64,000 nucleotides of DNA from Firmicutes bacterium AF25-13AC (GCA_003478935.1 QUFP01000019.1:1-64000); one strand, 5' to 3'. Numbered from the stretch's first letter, positions 38,657 through 47,824 are shown. Numbers and translations: made by a program. Notes: generated from the sequence alone by a model not told the origin.

Positions 38657-40184
38657 GCTCTGTTTTATTAAGCGATACTACTGCCTTGAAAAGATCACCG
38701 TCCGTTACTAGATGAAGTGATCCATTCTGCAGTCTCATCAGACTCTGTGCAATTGAAAGTCCAAGACCGTTTCCGCTTGTGCTTCTGGAATTATCGCCTC
38801 TTTTAAATCGTTCAAACAACTCATCTTCTGATAGATTGAGTTGATTTTTTGAAATGTTTTTCAGCGTAATCTCTACCTGGTCGTGCTCTTTCACAGCCAC
38901 GTCCATGTAGACACGTGTATTTCCAAGTGCATATTTACAAATATTGCCAAGCAAATTATCGAAAACACGCCACAGCTGACTTCCATCTGCCAGAACAAAA
39001 ATATCATCTGGTAATGGTGAGGCAATGAGTGTCAAATTTTGTTCAGCCAGACGCTGCTCATACTCACCTGATATCTGCGCCAAAAGCACATTTAAATTAC
39101 ATGGCTTTATTTCAACATGAATATTTCCTGTAGATGCCTTTGATGCCTCTATCAAATTTTCAATAAGACGCTTCAATTTCTGCGACTGCTTTCCAAGTAC
39201 CTCTGCATATTCTTGTATATTTGGATTATCTGTCTTTTCCTTAGTGATTAAATCAGCATAGTTTATAATGGAAGTCAACGGTGTTTTAATATCATGCGAA
39301 ACATTTGTGATTAGCTCCGTGCGAAGACGCTCACTTTTTAATCTCTCCTCAACAGCCTTGTTAACTCCTTCACCAATTCGATTTAAATCTTCTCCATGTG
39401 CCCTTAAAGAACCGCACATATGGCTTGTATCTACGCGGTAGCCGTCCTGCCCGTCCCTAAGCGCTTCTCCTGCAATCTTTAGCTTGTAAAAGCACAAGCA
39501 AAGATACCAGAATGCACTTGGAATCAAAATCACAAGCACAGCACAAAACAAAAAACGAAGCGTAGAACCGATTGTTCCATTATAATTGCGTACACTGGCA
39601 AAAAGACTTGCCAAAAATAAAAACAGAAGTACACTTACAATGCTACAGCTAACCATAAAAGGAATCACGATTCCTGCTCTTCGTGCTGCACTATTTATCT
39701 TTTCATAGAGAGAACCGCTTGTAAGAAGTCCTCTGTCCTTTCTTTGAACAATATTTTCACAAAAGTGCATCAGAACAGCTGAACCGAGCATTCCAATATA
39801 TGTGTACTCTCCCGAACTGATCGACATGCAAAGAAGGATTACTTCTGCTGCAAGATAAATAGCTGCGCAACATTCAATTGGCATACCATACAGTCCATTT
39901 GGATGCTTTAATTCTTTCTGAACCTTTTTGTGAGCACGGCAAATAATAATCTTTGCACCATGATAAAAGAAAAATGCACATACAAGAACAAACAATAAAG
40001 CTGATGCTACATTTCCAAGCTCTCCCAAACCATAACGCTTCAGTATACCAATCTGATACATAAGCTCACGTAAAAACATAATCATACAAAAACCAGTCAT
40101 CATGCACATAAAATAAGCTAGTATGTATGCTGGAAATGTGGCAGACAGTTTTTCTGGCTTTAATTTTTCTTTTAATTTTCCCAT
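38640..40184 (-). CDS. Sensor histidine kinase of the second two-component system
   Basis: A 514-residue kinase with several membrane segments (about residues 15-250), HAMP-like region, phospho-His in NVSHDIKTPLTSIINYADL and ATPase motifs RVFDNLLGNICKYALGNT and STSGNGLGLSIAQSL. I chose the ATG at 40184, which follows AAAGGAG; the longer frame from 40238 overlaps the regulator. It follows the regulator with a 22-bp gap. It is paralogous in layout to the first kinase but carries more residues in the membrane part. Confidence 0.87.
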   Translation of the reverse strand: MGKLKEKLKPEKLSATFPAYILAYFMCMMTGFCMIMFLRELMYQIGILKRYGLGELGNVASALLFVLVCAFFFYHGAKIIICRAHKKVQKELKHPNGLYGMPIECCAAIYLAAEVILLCMSISSGEYTYIGMLGSAVLMHFCENIVQRKDRGLLTSGSLYEKINSAARRAGIVIPFMVSCSIVSVLLFLFLASLFASVRNYNGTIGSTLRFLFCAVLVILIPSAFWYLCLCFYKLKIAGEALRDGQDGYRVDTSHMCGSLRAHGEDLNRIGEGVNKAVEERLKSERLRTELITNVSHDIKTPLTSIINYADLITKEKTDNPNIQEYAEVLGKQSQKLKRLIENLIEASKASTGNIHVEIKPCNLNVLLAQISGEYEQRLAEQNLTLIASPLPDDIFVLADGSQLWRVFDNLLGNICKYALGNTRVYMDVAVKEHDQVEITLKNISKNQLNLSEDELFERFKRGDNSRSTSGNGLGLSIAQSLMRLQNGSLHLVTDGDLFKAVVSLNKTEPSSAL

Positions 40185-40206
40185 AAATACTCCTTTCATG
40201 CTAAAT

Positions 40207-40956
40207 TTACTCGAACTTATATCCCTGTCCCCAGACAACCTTAAAGTGTCTCGGATCTGATGGCTCTATCTCAAGCTTTTCTCGTAAGTGGCGAATATGT
40301 ACAGCTACAGTTCCCTCGCTTCCTATCGGCGTATCCTTCCAAACCTCGCTGTAAATTTGTCTTGGTGAAAAGACCTGCTTGGGATGAGACATTAAAAATT
40401 TTAAGATCTCGTATTCAGTTGGAGTGAGTGATACTTCTTCGCCGTCCATTGTGACCTGCTTTGTGCGATCATCAAGCGTCACACCTCCACAGCTAAGCAC
40501 TTCTTTTTTGTTGCTGTCTTCGCTGCCTCCCAACTTATTGTATCTGCGAAGCTGAGAACGCACTCTCGCTAACACCTCGATTGGATTAAATGGTTTTGTA
40601 ATATAATCATCTGCACCTACATCAAGACCGAGCACCTTATCAGCGTCTTCACTTTTTGCAGTTATTAAGATAACTGGAACATTACTCTTTTCGCGTATCG
40701 CACGAAGCGCTGTGATTCCATCCATCTCTGGCATCATAATATCCAGAAGAACCAGTGAGATGTCACCTTTTTTTACATAGTCAAGTGCTTCTCTTCCTGT
40801 GTAAGCACTGAGAAGTTCATAGTCTCTGTTTGACAGATAAATTTCAAGTGCGCGGACAATATCTTTGTCATCATCGCAGATTACAATTTTATCTTGCCTT
40901 TTGTTTTGCTCAACTGAACTTGTATTTTTTGTATTCGTATTTAAGTTGCTGTTCAT
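40207..40956 (-). CDS. OmpR-family response regulator of the second system
   Basis: A receiver (DDDKDIVRALEIYL, acceptor Asp in LVLLDIMMPEMDG) and a C-terminal OmpR winged helix ending HFKVVWGQGYKFE. The first about 20 residues are Asn- and Thr-rich and look disordered. It is the first gene of a two-gene operon with the kinase. It is clearly similar to the regulator at 35311-36024 throughout, so the two systems probably arose from one ancestor. Confidence 0.9.
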   Translation of the reverse strand: MNSNLNTNTKNTSSVEQNKRQDKIVICDDDKDIVRALEIYLSNRDYELLSAYTGREALDYVKKGDISLVLLDIMMPEMDGITALRAIREKSNVPVILITAKSEDADKVLGLDVGADDYITKPFNPIEVLARVRSQLRRYNKLGGSEDSNKKEVLSCGGVTLDDRTKQVTMDGEEVSLTPTEYEILKFLMSHPKQVFSPRQIYSEVWKDTPIGSEGTVAVHIRHLREKLEIEPSDPRHFKVVWGQGYKFE

Positions 40957-40987
40957 ACTCTTCTTCCCTTTCCTGTTTCTGTCCCTT

Positions 40988-41016
40988 AGTATACAATCTT
41001 TTGGATTAAGAATAAA
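40988..41016 (-). promoter_or_regulatory. Promoter of the second two-component system
   Basis: On the minus strand TTTATT (41011-41016), 17 nt, TATACT (40988-40993). Confidence 0.55.
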
Positions 41017-41056
41017 CTGGGAAAATCTTTAAAGTTTGTTTAAGATTGGAAGTTAG

Positions 41057-41090
41057 AAAAAAGGCAGAGCCACAATGCCCTGCCTCTTTT
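41057..41090 (-). terminator. Terminator downstream of the MATE gene
   Basis: On the minus strand AAAAGAGGCAG pairs with CTCTGCCTTTTTT. Confidence 0.8.
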
Positions 41091-41118
41091 CATCAAAATA
41101 TTATTTTTTAAATTGTGC

Positions 41119-42510
41119 CTAAACAAGACTGCGTTCTCTCGCTGCCTCGATTTTTCCTGTCTTATTTAAATAAATATAATAAATAATGAACAGTACTGAT
41201 GTTACCACCCATGACAGCGGATAGCTAAACAAAATATTGGTGATAGTTCGATTTTGCGGGACTGCAATAAACAGCCACAAAAGACGAAGCACGCAGACAC
41301 CGCCGCAGGTCATAAGCATCGGTGTGAAGACAAATCCCATTGAACGCACAGTTCCTGAGATAACCTCAATTGTGACATAGGTAAAATAAATCGGTGTCAA
41401 GAAATACAAAATCTGCATACCGATCTCAATTACCTGTGCATCGGTTGTAAACAACATATAGACGTATCGTCCAAAGAAATGCAAAATCACACTCAGCCCG
41501 ACACTGGCACCAAGTGCCATGCCAAGACAAATTTTCATGCTCTTTCGCACACGATCGAGCTTTCCTGCACCGAAGTTTTGACCGGCAAATGTGGAGACAG
41601 AAACACCAAATGCATTCATGATCATCCAGAAGACTGCATCAATCTTTGAGTAGGCTGTGTAGGCTGCCATTGTATTGCTTCCAAGCAGATTGACATTGGA
41701 CTGAATGATGATATTGGCGATATTATACATGACGGACTGAAGACCTGCCGGCACACCAATCTGAATAATACGAATGAGCAGCATCTTATGGAAGCGAACC
41801 TTACTCCACTGCAGGCGATAGCACTCATTGGTTCTCATCAGACAGAATGTTATTAGTACTGCACTGATAAACTGGGAAAGAATCGTTGCAATTCCTACTC
41901 CCTGAACAGACATGCGAAGCACTACGACAAATACAAGGTCAAGCACAATATTTACAAGACAAGAGAAAATCAAAATATAGAGTGGTCGCTTGGAATCTCC
42001 GACAGCTCGCAGGATTGCTGCACATATATTGTAATACAGATTCGGGATCATACCGATAAAATAAATCTTGATATATGTTTCTGCAAGATCAATCACTGTA
42101 TCTGGTGTCTGCATCCACTCAAGTGCTGTCCTTGCAAAAATAAATCCAATTGCACTTAAAATCGCACCGCCTGCAATGGAAAGCGCAATCGCCGTATGGA
42201 CACTTCGGCTTACCATTTCCTTATCGCCTGCTCCGTAAAACTGTGCAATGATAACAGTCGCACCAGAAGAAAGTCCAATAAAGAAACCAAATAAAAGATT
42301 AATAATCGTTCCAGTAGAACCGCCTACGGCTGCCAGCTCAAGCGAACCCGTAAAACGACCCACCACAACTGCGTCAACTGTATTATACAGTTGTTGAAAA
42401 AATGCTCCGAACAAAATCGGAAAGAAAAAGACAAGCAGCTGCTCCCATATCACACCATCTGTGATTCCCCCTGCCCTAGCTGATGAAGCAGCCTGTTTTT
42501 TCTGACTCAT
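41119..42510 (-). CDS. MATE-family efflux transporter
   Basis: A 463-residue cation/drug antiporter with about twelve membrane segments in two MatE repeats. Typical stretches are FFPILFGAFFQQLYNTVDAVVVG and AGLQSVMYNIANIIIQSNVNLLGS, with SVSTFAGQNFGAGK in the second repeat. Its ATG overlaps the stop of the DUF2974 gene by four bases, so the two are translated together. Substrate and direction (Na+ or H+ driven) are not determined. Confidence 0.9.
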   Translation of the reverse strand: MSQKKQAASSARAGGITDGVIWEQLLVFFFPILFGAFFQQLYNTVDAVVVGRFTGSLELAAVGGSTGTIINLLFGFFIGLSSGATVIIAQFYGAGDKEMVSRSVHTAIALSIAGGAILSAIGFIFARTALEWMQTPDTVIDLAETYIKIYFIGMIPNLYYNICAAILRAVGDSKRPLYILIFSCLVNIVLDLVFVVVLRMSVQGVGIATILSQFISAVLITFCLMRTNECYRLQWSKVRFHKMLLIRIIQIGVPAGLQSVMYNIANIIIQSNVNLLGSNTMAAYTAYSKIDAVFWMIMNAFGVSVSTFAGQNFGAGKLDRVRKSMKICLGMALGASVGLSVILHFFGRYVYMLFTTDAQVIEIGMQILYFLTPIYFTYVTIEVISGTVRSMGFVFTPMLMTCGGVCVLRLLWLFIAVPQNRTITNILFSYPLSWVVTSVLFIIYYIYLNKTGKIEAARERSLV

Positions 42511-43706
42511 TTTCTTTTTTCCTCCTGTTTCACATTGTTTTCATTATGATTTTTATTGCCTATGTGTACAGCTCTATGGCTTGTCACTGCGCGCGGTATA
42601 TTTTGTCTGTCCACTGTCTTTTGTCTTCCCATGATGAGAAAACCTGAAAATGGCAAAACTGCCTTCAGCAAATTTTCCAGCTCTGACCATGTTCCTGGTA
42701 CAATCTGGTGAAGCTCACGAAGCATTGCAGCCGCATTTTTTAATCCGCCTTCCTGCACCTGCGTCAATGTATCTACACCAGTCGATTCCAGTATTGAAAA
42801 TAAATCATCGACAAACTGTGTCCTTGCATTCTCATCAATATTTTCAAGCCAGTTATGAAGCGTCTCATGGAGTGAAATAGCTGATTCACTTAAGCTTGCT
42901 GATACAAAATGCGGACCCTCTATTTGCCAGCTCATCGCATCGTGCTGAAGGATTCCCTTAGCTGTACTTTTTATGACTTGCGGTTCTACAGGATTTTCAA
43001 GAAGCATTCCTATGATGGATGAATCTGGAATATAGCGATGGATTCGATTTTGAATTTTCTTATATGAATCACTTGTCACAAACTCATGCACAAATCCGGG
43101 ACCATCATTACTATACACATCTGTAATGCGTTCCTGCACCTCTATTTTACAGGCTGCTGCTGCATATACTGCCAAATTGCCGCCTTTTGAATGACCGCTT
43201 ACGCGAATAGGGGATGTACCAACACCAAATCTGTTCAAATATTCTGATGCCAACTTTTGGGCTGGCACTTCGCCAAGGCCTAGATTAAAGTCCTCTTTCC
43301 ATGCCACAATATTGTCATCCGTTCCCCTGAAGCAAAAATTTTTTGAGCCATCCATAAGATCAAGCTGCACGGCAGAAAATTGAAGCTCCAGCTGTGGATT
43401 AACCATATTAACATAATTTGAAATGATAGATGTACGGTAGCGGTTCGACTGTGCCATCATTTTTACTATATACGGCGCCAGTCTCGTAAATGACTTGTCT
43501 GCCGCAAGTTCTTCTTCGCTGTGAAGCACAAAAAAGCGTCTTGAAAGCTCCTCAAGTGTCACTTGCTCTTCGCCAGCACCAACAGACAGTCCCTCAAGAT
43601 TCACATATGCCACATATGACAAAAGCAAATTATCTACCTCGTTGAAAGCATCCTGCGAAAATGTCAGATCACCACGCCATTTCAAATAATCCATAATATT
43701 TCCCAT
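42507..43706 (-). CDS. DUF2974 (Mbeg1-like) putative lipase/hydrolase
   Basis: A 399-residue protein with an alpha/beta-hydrolase centre. It starts with MDYLKWRGDLTFSQDAFNEVDNLLLSYVAYV, shows a nucleophile elbow RVSGHSKGGNLAVYAA (GxSxG type) and a DGPGF motif, and has a basic C-terminus. The related Mbeg1 proteins are uncharacterised bacterial lipases. It is the first gene of a two-gene operon with the MATE transporter, so substrate or detoxification links are possible but unproven. Confidence 0.8.
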   Translation of the reverse strand: MGNIMDYLKWRGDLTFSQDAFNEVDNLLLSYVAYVNLEGLSVGAGEEQVTLEELSRRFFVLHSEEELAADKSFTRLAPYIVKMMAQSNRYRTSIISNYVNMVNPQLELQFSAVQLDLMDGSKNFCFRGTDDNIVAWKEDFNLGLGEVPAQKLASEYLNRFGVGTSPIRVSGHSKGGNLAVYAAAACKIEVQERITDVYSNDGPGFVHEFVTSDSYKKIQNRIHRYIPDSSIIGMLLENPVEPQVIKSTAKGILQHDAMSWQIEGPHFVSASLSESAISLHETLHNWLENIDENARTQFVDDLFSILESTGVDTLTQVQEGGLKNAAAMLRELHQIVPGTWSELENLLKAVLPFSGFLIMGRQKTVDRQNIPRAVTSHRAVHIGNKNHNENNVKQEEKRK

Positions 43707-43737
43707 TGTTTCACCCGCTTTCCAAAATAGGTTTACA

Positions 43738-43786
43738 ACAAAAAAACAAACCGCTGCGATATAAGAGAAGTATACCTCAGCGGTCT
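43738..43786 (-). terminator. Terminator of the ApbE/NusG-II/Gx run, overlapping a promoter
   Basis: ACCGCTG (43750-43756) pairs with CAGCGGT (43778-43784), with a T-rich tract after it on the minus strand (A-run at 43740-43746 in plus orientation). The -10 box of the DUF2974 promoter lies in its loop. Confidence 0.7.
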
Positions 43787-43797
43787 TGTAAAATCAA
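43769..43797 (-). promoter_or_regulatory. DUF2974/MATE promoter inside the terminator
   Basis: On the minus strand TTGATT (43792-43797), 17 nt, TATACT (43769-43774). The -10 box is inside the loop of the terminator at 43738-43786. Confidence 0.6.
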
Positions 43798-43878
43798 TGG
43801 ATTATTCTATTATGCTCTGATGTTGTTTTTCTCTGCGTTACTGTTCACGCGTCATATGCCTTATCGTAAACTTTGCAG

Positions 43879-44412
43879 TTAGAAAAACCTCACTCTTAAG
43901 ATCTTTTGCAGTCTCTTTGCACTCACCTGGGCAGCCAGTCCAGTAAAGCAGCCTGTGATCATTGCGCTGAGCATCAAAACAGGTAAATATGCTACTACGC
44001 TTATAGAATGTGTAATCACAATGGCAGCCAAAATTTGTCCGATATTATGGGCAGCAGCTCCGCACATGCTTATTAACACAAGAAACTTTTTCTTAAGAAG
44101 CGCACTAATAAGGCTCATGACAAGCCAACACAGAATACCGCCAGTCAAACTATAAAAAAATGAAATCATCTGTCCGCCAAACATGCTTCCAAGAAGGATT
44201 CGCACGATCAGCACAAATAATGCTTCCTTTGGTGCATATAAAATCAGTACAAGAAGTGTTACGATATTGGCTAGTCCAAGCTTAATTCCTGGAATTGGTA
44301 CAATCTGACCGATCATGGATTCTGCTGTAAAGATTGTAAGCGCAATCACTGAAAACATTGCAAGCGCTGTCATCTTTTTGATATCTGTTTTATTTGTTTT
44401 CTTTGTTTCCAT
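43879..44412 (-). CDS. Gx transporter family membrane protein (EetB-like)
   Basis: A 177-residue membrane protein with five or six segments and the family pattern LTIFTAESMIGQIVPIPGIKLGLANIVTLLVLI. This family (also named heptaprenyl diphosphate synthase component I) is ECF-S-like. In Listeria the homologue EetB is encoded with the NusG-II protein EetA in the extracellular electron-transfer locus. Here it is last of the ApbE-NusG-II-Gx run on the minus strand. It should export or position a flavin or quinone component, by analogy. Confidence 0.8.
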   Translation of the reverse strand: METKKTNKTDIKKMTALAMFSVIALTIFTAESMIGQIVPIPGIKLGLANIVTLLVLILYAPKEALFVLIVRILLGSMFGGQMISFFYSLTGGILCWLVMSLISALLKKKFLVLISMCGAAAHNIGQILAAIVITHSISVVAYLPVLMLSAMITGCFTGLAAQVSAKRLQKILRVRFF

Positions 44413-44549
44413 TTTTGTTTATTCTTTCTTATTTTATTTGAACATCCCCGCCTGACTATATCGGATGAGGTTTTCTGCGGAAAAATGGATAAAATCAGGC
44501 AGCTGCCGCATATATAGAGGTTATGTACCGCATGGTGACTTCATTGACT
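44413..44549 (-). other. Structured gap between NusG-II gene and Gx gene
   Basis: About 135 bp without a gene. The minus strand shows TGCCTGA with TCAGGCG, a short palindrome GCAGCTGC and a pairing of TTTTCCGCAG-type sequence. It may be an intra-operon structure that tunes the Gx gene. I recognise no known riboswitch; the FMN riboswitch consensus is absent. Confidence 0.35.
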
Positions 44550-44930
44550 CTAGTATGTCAGCACATCAAATTCATCATCCGTGTCCTCGGGTGCTGCCGT
44601 GATCACAAGATGATTTGGCAGACACACAATCGGAAGAGAACCTTTTCCTTTCCATACGGTATGCATACAAATCTTATCCGGGCAGCTCGCACCGCTCACA
44701 TGAATCCCGTCTTTATCTACAGTAATTTCATTCCAGTCTTCGCCATCTTCAATGCGAAATGTCTCTTCGTGATCAGTTGAAATAATTTTAATTAATTTGC
44801 CATTCTGATAAATTGCTGCGCTTGCCGCTTCTTGTTTTGCCAGAAATTGGTGCGCAGTCAAAACCGCAGACAATATAAATATCAAACTTAGTATTGAAGC
44901 GATTATAATTGCTCGTTTCTTTTCGCTCAT
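44550..44930 (-). CDS. NusG domain II protein (EetA-like)
   Basis: A 126-residue protein with one N-terminal membrane segment (about residues 8-28) and an external NusG-II domain. The pattern SGASCPDKICMHTVWKGKGSLPIVCLPNHLVI includes Cys 83, 88 and 103. Its start overlaps the ApbE stop (ATGA). Homologues are encoded with ApbE and FMN-binding proteins in Gram-positive electron-transfer loci (EetA in Listeria), where the domain probably links the surface redox chain to the membrane. Confidence 0.8.
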   Translation of the reverse strand: MSEKKRAIIIASILSLIFILSAVLTAHQFLAKQEAASAAIYQNGKLIKIISTDHEETFRIEDGEDWNEITVDKDGIHVSGASCPDKICMHTVWKGKGSLPIVCLPNHLVITAAPEDTDDEFDVLTY

Positions 44931-45970
44931 TCTTCCACCTGTTCATACGAGGAATCTGTCAATGTAAACATATCTTTTAATCCATCTGTTACAATTACCT
45001 CTTTATCCTCAGTTACAAACACAGCCTCTGCCTGATAAGTCTCCAAAAGCGGCAGGCTGTCTTCATAACCAAGCACAAAGCATGCAGTAGACAGACCATC
45101 GCTTAGCCATCCTTTTTCACAGACAATTGTGACGGAGATTAGTCCGCTCTCTGCCGGATATCCCGTCTTCGGATCTAAAATATGATGATAGCGCACGCCA
45201 TCTTCAATCACATATTTTTCGTAATCTCCTGATGTAGATATACTGCATGTTCCATCAATCGTTAGAGAACCAAGATACGATTCGCCATCTTCAGTGCGTG
45301 GATTTGCAATGCCGATCTTCCATGATTTTCCATCTGGCTTTTTTCCATACGTCAAAATACTTCCCCCAACGGATACCACTGCTGCGTCAGCATCTGCCTC
45401 TTCTAACATTTTTCGTGCTTCATCACATCCTATTCCTTTTCCGACTGCTCCAAGATCAATCTGCACACTATCTTTTAAAAACACTTCACCGTCACTCAGA
45501 CTTATTTTTTCCCAGCCAGTCTCTAAAAGAAGCTCCGTCAGTTCGCTTTTTGATGGAATATATGGATTGTCACTTTCCAAATTCCAAAGCTGCGATACGC
45601 GGCCTAATGTCGGATCGAATGCACCACTGCTTTTTCTTGCAAGATCAAGCACATTTTCCAGATAACTATATGTCCACTTTGATGGCATAACAGGCTCGCT
45701 CTCTGATGCATTTTCATTGATATTGGCAATATCGCTGCCTTCAATGCGCCATGATAAATATTTGTTTTCAATATCAGAAAGCATGTCCATAATATCTTTT
45801 GCAGTTCCATCCAAACCATAAACACGGACGCTGCAGTCTGTTCCCATCGCAGTATCTGTTATGCTCTCGCTGTCAGTCTTAGCGGCCCAAACAAGCTGTG
45901 TACTAATGCATGAACAGACCATAACACAAGTTATTTTCAAAAGATTAGCAAAACTTTTCTTTCGATTCAT
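44927..45970 (-). CDS. apbE: FAD:protein FMN transferase (ApbE)
   Basis: Attaches FMN to a Thr in an S-G-A-T motif of exported proteins. Conserved segments are TAMGTDCSVRVYG, SGAFDPTLGRVSQLWNLES, DLGAVGKGIGCDEARKML and GDYEKYVIEDGVRYHHILDPKTGYPA. The N-terminal hydrophobic stretch ends in VCSC, a possible lipobox, so it may be a lipoprotein at the outer face. I chose the ATG at 45970 after AAGGAAG; upstream open codons have no ribosome site. The obvious substrate is the FMN_bind protein at 48022-49134. Confidence 0.92.
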   Translation of the reverse strand: MNRKKSFANLLKITCVMVCSCISTQLVWAAKTDSESITDTAMGTDCSVRVYGLDGTAKDIMDMLSDIENKYLSWRIEGSDIANINENASESEPVMPSKWTYSYLENVLDLARKSSGAFDPTLGRVSQLWNLESDNPYIPSKSELTELLLETGWEKISLSDGEVFLKDSVQIDLGAVGKGIGCDEARKMLEEADADAAVVSVGGSILTYGKKPDGKSWKIGIANPRTEDGESYLGSLTIDGTCSISTSGDYEKYVIEDGVRYHHILDPKTGYPAESGLISVTIVCEKGWLSDGLSTACFVLGYEDSLPLLETYQAEAVFVTEDKEVIVTDGLKDMFTLTDSSYEQVEE

Positions 45971-46011
45971 GAAAATCTTCCTTTCTCTCATTTGTTGCTG
46001 TTCTATATTCT

Positions 46012-46053
46012 GCAAAAGGCTGGCTACGAGTCATATGGCAGCCAGCCTTTTGC
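46012..46053 (-). terminator. Terminator after the Tp47-like gene
   Basis: GCAAAAGGCTGGCT (46012-46025) pairs with AGCCAGCCTTTTGC (46040-46053), a perfect 14-bp stem. The 3' end on the minus strand is TTTTGC, not a long T-run, so read-through into apbE is possible. Confidence 0.7.
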
Positions 46054-46081
46054 TTACTATATATTATTTCAAATTGTTTTA

Positions 46082-47599
46082 TTACTGTGCTGTTACAGTT
46101 CCCTTTACAGACGGATATCCAGTTGCTTCTAACTCGATCTCATAGGAATCACTTCCGTCAAATACCTTAACATTTCCATCCTGACCTTCGATTTCAGCAT
46201 CCATATTTATGCTTCCATCCTCATTGAATAAGATACCTGCAATGCCCTTTGCCTTTACTGGCTCACCATTTACAACAACACTTGTTACCTGTGCCGCATA
46301 ATCTGCGCCAGTAAGCCCCTGCTCATTATCTGCGATTACAACAGCATTATTTTCGATAGAAACACTGCCTTCCTCTAATCCAGACTCAACAAGTGTGCTT
46401 GACTTCTTGCTTGCATACTTGTCATCTGAGAAGGTAACTGTGTAGCTGCCCGGCTTTAAATCACCGCTCAAAGTAATTACGTTATCCTCTACGTTATAAA
46501 GTCCATCTTCTACGGCAGTACGTCCTGCTGCGACAGCCTCTACACTATAATCACTGTCATCTGGTGTTGTATATGTGATGTTGATTGCAGTGCCATCCTT
46601 CTGATAAGTAACACTCTCATCTGTTGTAATGGAATATTCTTCTCCAAGAAGCTCCTTGCAGTAAAGATCAGTCTCAATAGAAATATCATCCTGATCTGCC
46701 AGCATGTAAGTTACCTTTGTGATTGTCTTTCCCTGAATGTCAGCAAAACGCTGCCATGACGGTGTATTTCCATGTGGCTCAGTCATCTCTTCTGCTGCAA
46801 ATGCAATCTCATTTGCACGCAGCCATAAATTATCCAAATGCTCAAGTCCATAAATTTCTCCGTCAGATGTTTCAAGGAGTGCGCCCTGAATATCAGCAGA
46901 TTCAATCTCAAGACCGTCAAAGTCGATTTGATAATTGCCCCATGTTGAAACTGTTGCAAAGGAAACTGTTACATTCTCTGCCTCTTTAGTTGTTCCAATT
47001 GTCTGGCTTAAGGTACCATCAGAATTGATTACCTTATATTCAGCCGGAACTTCTTCTGAAACTTCTTCAAGTGATGATACGAACTCAACAAGTGGGTTGC
47101 TGCACTCAGTACCAGCTTCGATTGCTGCCTTTACATCGTCATACAATGTCTTTGGAATTGCCACATTTACACTGGATGGTCCTAAAATATCGGTTCCATC
47201 GCCATTCTGCTCAAAATAGCTTTTTTCAAAACGCTGAGATTTCTGGCTTGTCGCAGAAGTAACGGAATCATAAATACCTTCCTCACGAAGACCTGCGGCT
47301 GTTACCTTATCCTCTGCATCATACTGACCTGCTGCTGCATCCTCAAGTGCCTCTGGCTGTACATGATTGATTTCTCCATAATAAAAATCTGCATATGGAA
47401 CATTAATCTTACCAAAGTAATATTCACTTGTCTCAATGCTTACTGTTTGTGCCTCATCCTCTGCACCAGAAGCTTCCTCTGTCTGTACCTCGCTTGTTGC
47501 CGGTGTGCTCTCACTTTTTAAAACTCCTCCAAAAGCGCTCATATTTCCTGCTGCCAAGGTACTTGCCGCCAACACAGCTAATGCCATTTTTGTTCTCAT
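46082..47599 (-). CDS. Secreted Tp47-like protein
   Basis: A 505-residue exported protein with an Ala-rich N-terminal signal (MRTKMALAVLAASTLAAGNMS). It shares order and key segments with Treponema Tp47: VPYADFYYGEI early (YADYWAGEL in Tp47), IYDSVTSATSQKSQRFE (FDAVSRATHGHGAFRQ in Tp47) and a similar C-terminus, PSVKGTVTAQ (GSVRAKVVAQ in Tp47). Tp47 is a lipoprotein with penicillin-binding carboxypeptidase activity. There is no lipobox Cys here, so it is released or held otherwise. It lies between apbE and the FMN_bind gene, in line with a redox-surface role. Homology is from memory of the Tp47 sequence, not from a search. Confidence 0.6.
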   Translation of the reverse strand: MRTKMALAVLAASTLAAGNMSAFGGVLKSESTPATSEVQTEEASGAEDEAQTVSIETSEYYFGKINVPYADFYYGEINHVQPEALEDAAAGQYDAEDKVTAAGLREEGIYDSVTSATSQKSQRFEKSYFEQNGDGTDILGPSSVNVAIPKTLYDDVKAAIEAGTECSNPLVEFVSSLEEVSEEVPAEYKVINSDGTLSQTIGTTKEAENVTVSFATVSTWGNYQIDFDGLEIESADIQGALLETSDGEIYGLEHLDNLWLRANEIAFAAEEMTEPHGNTPSWQRFADIQGKTITKVTYMLADQDDISIETDLYCKELLGEEYSITTDESVTYQKDGTAINITYTTPDDSDYSVEAVAAGRTAVEDGLYNVEDNVITLSGDLKPGSYTVTFSDDKYASKKSSTLVESGLEEGSVSIENNAVVIADNEQGLTGADYAAQVTSVVVNGEPVKAKGIAGILFNEDGSINMDAEIEGQDGNVKVFDGSDSYEIELEATGYPSVKGTVTAQ

Positions 47600-47636
47600 A
47601 AATGATATCTCCTTAAATTTTTTATTGCCGATGGCA

Positions 47637-47652
47637 GTTAGTATATTCTAAC
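47637..47652. promoter_or_regulatory. Operator copy 1 over the Tp47 gene -10 box
   Basis: GTTAGTATATTCTAAC. On the minus strand it contains GAATATACT, which provides the TATACT -10 box. Confidence 0.6.
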
Positions 47653-47747
47653 ACAATCATAAAAATCAACACCCTTATTGAGAAAAAAAGACTATTTATA
47701 TAAAAACAGCAATTTGACGTTTTTCATATGTTTTATTGTGAACTCCA

Positions 47748-47763
47748 GTTAGTTATTTCTAAC
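47748..47763. promoter_or_regulatory. Operator copy 2
   Basis: GTTAGTTATTTCTAAC, 111 bp from copy 1 and 77 bp from copy 3; half-sites identical, centre imperfect. Confidence 0.55.
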
Positions 47764-47824
47764 AATTTTTAATTATGCTTTTCCTTTTATATGAACTGCC
47801 TTTCTTCATTTTTGTCTATTTCTT

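Noticed and set aside
43700..44550. FMN riboswitch for the flavin locus
   Set aside because: None of the conserved RFN segments is present in the gaps or leaders.
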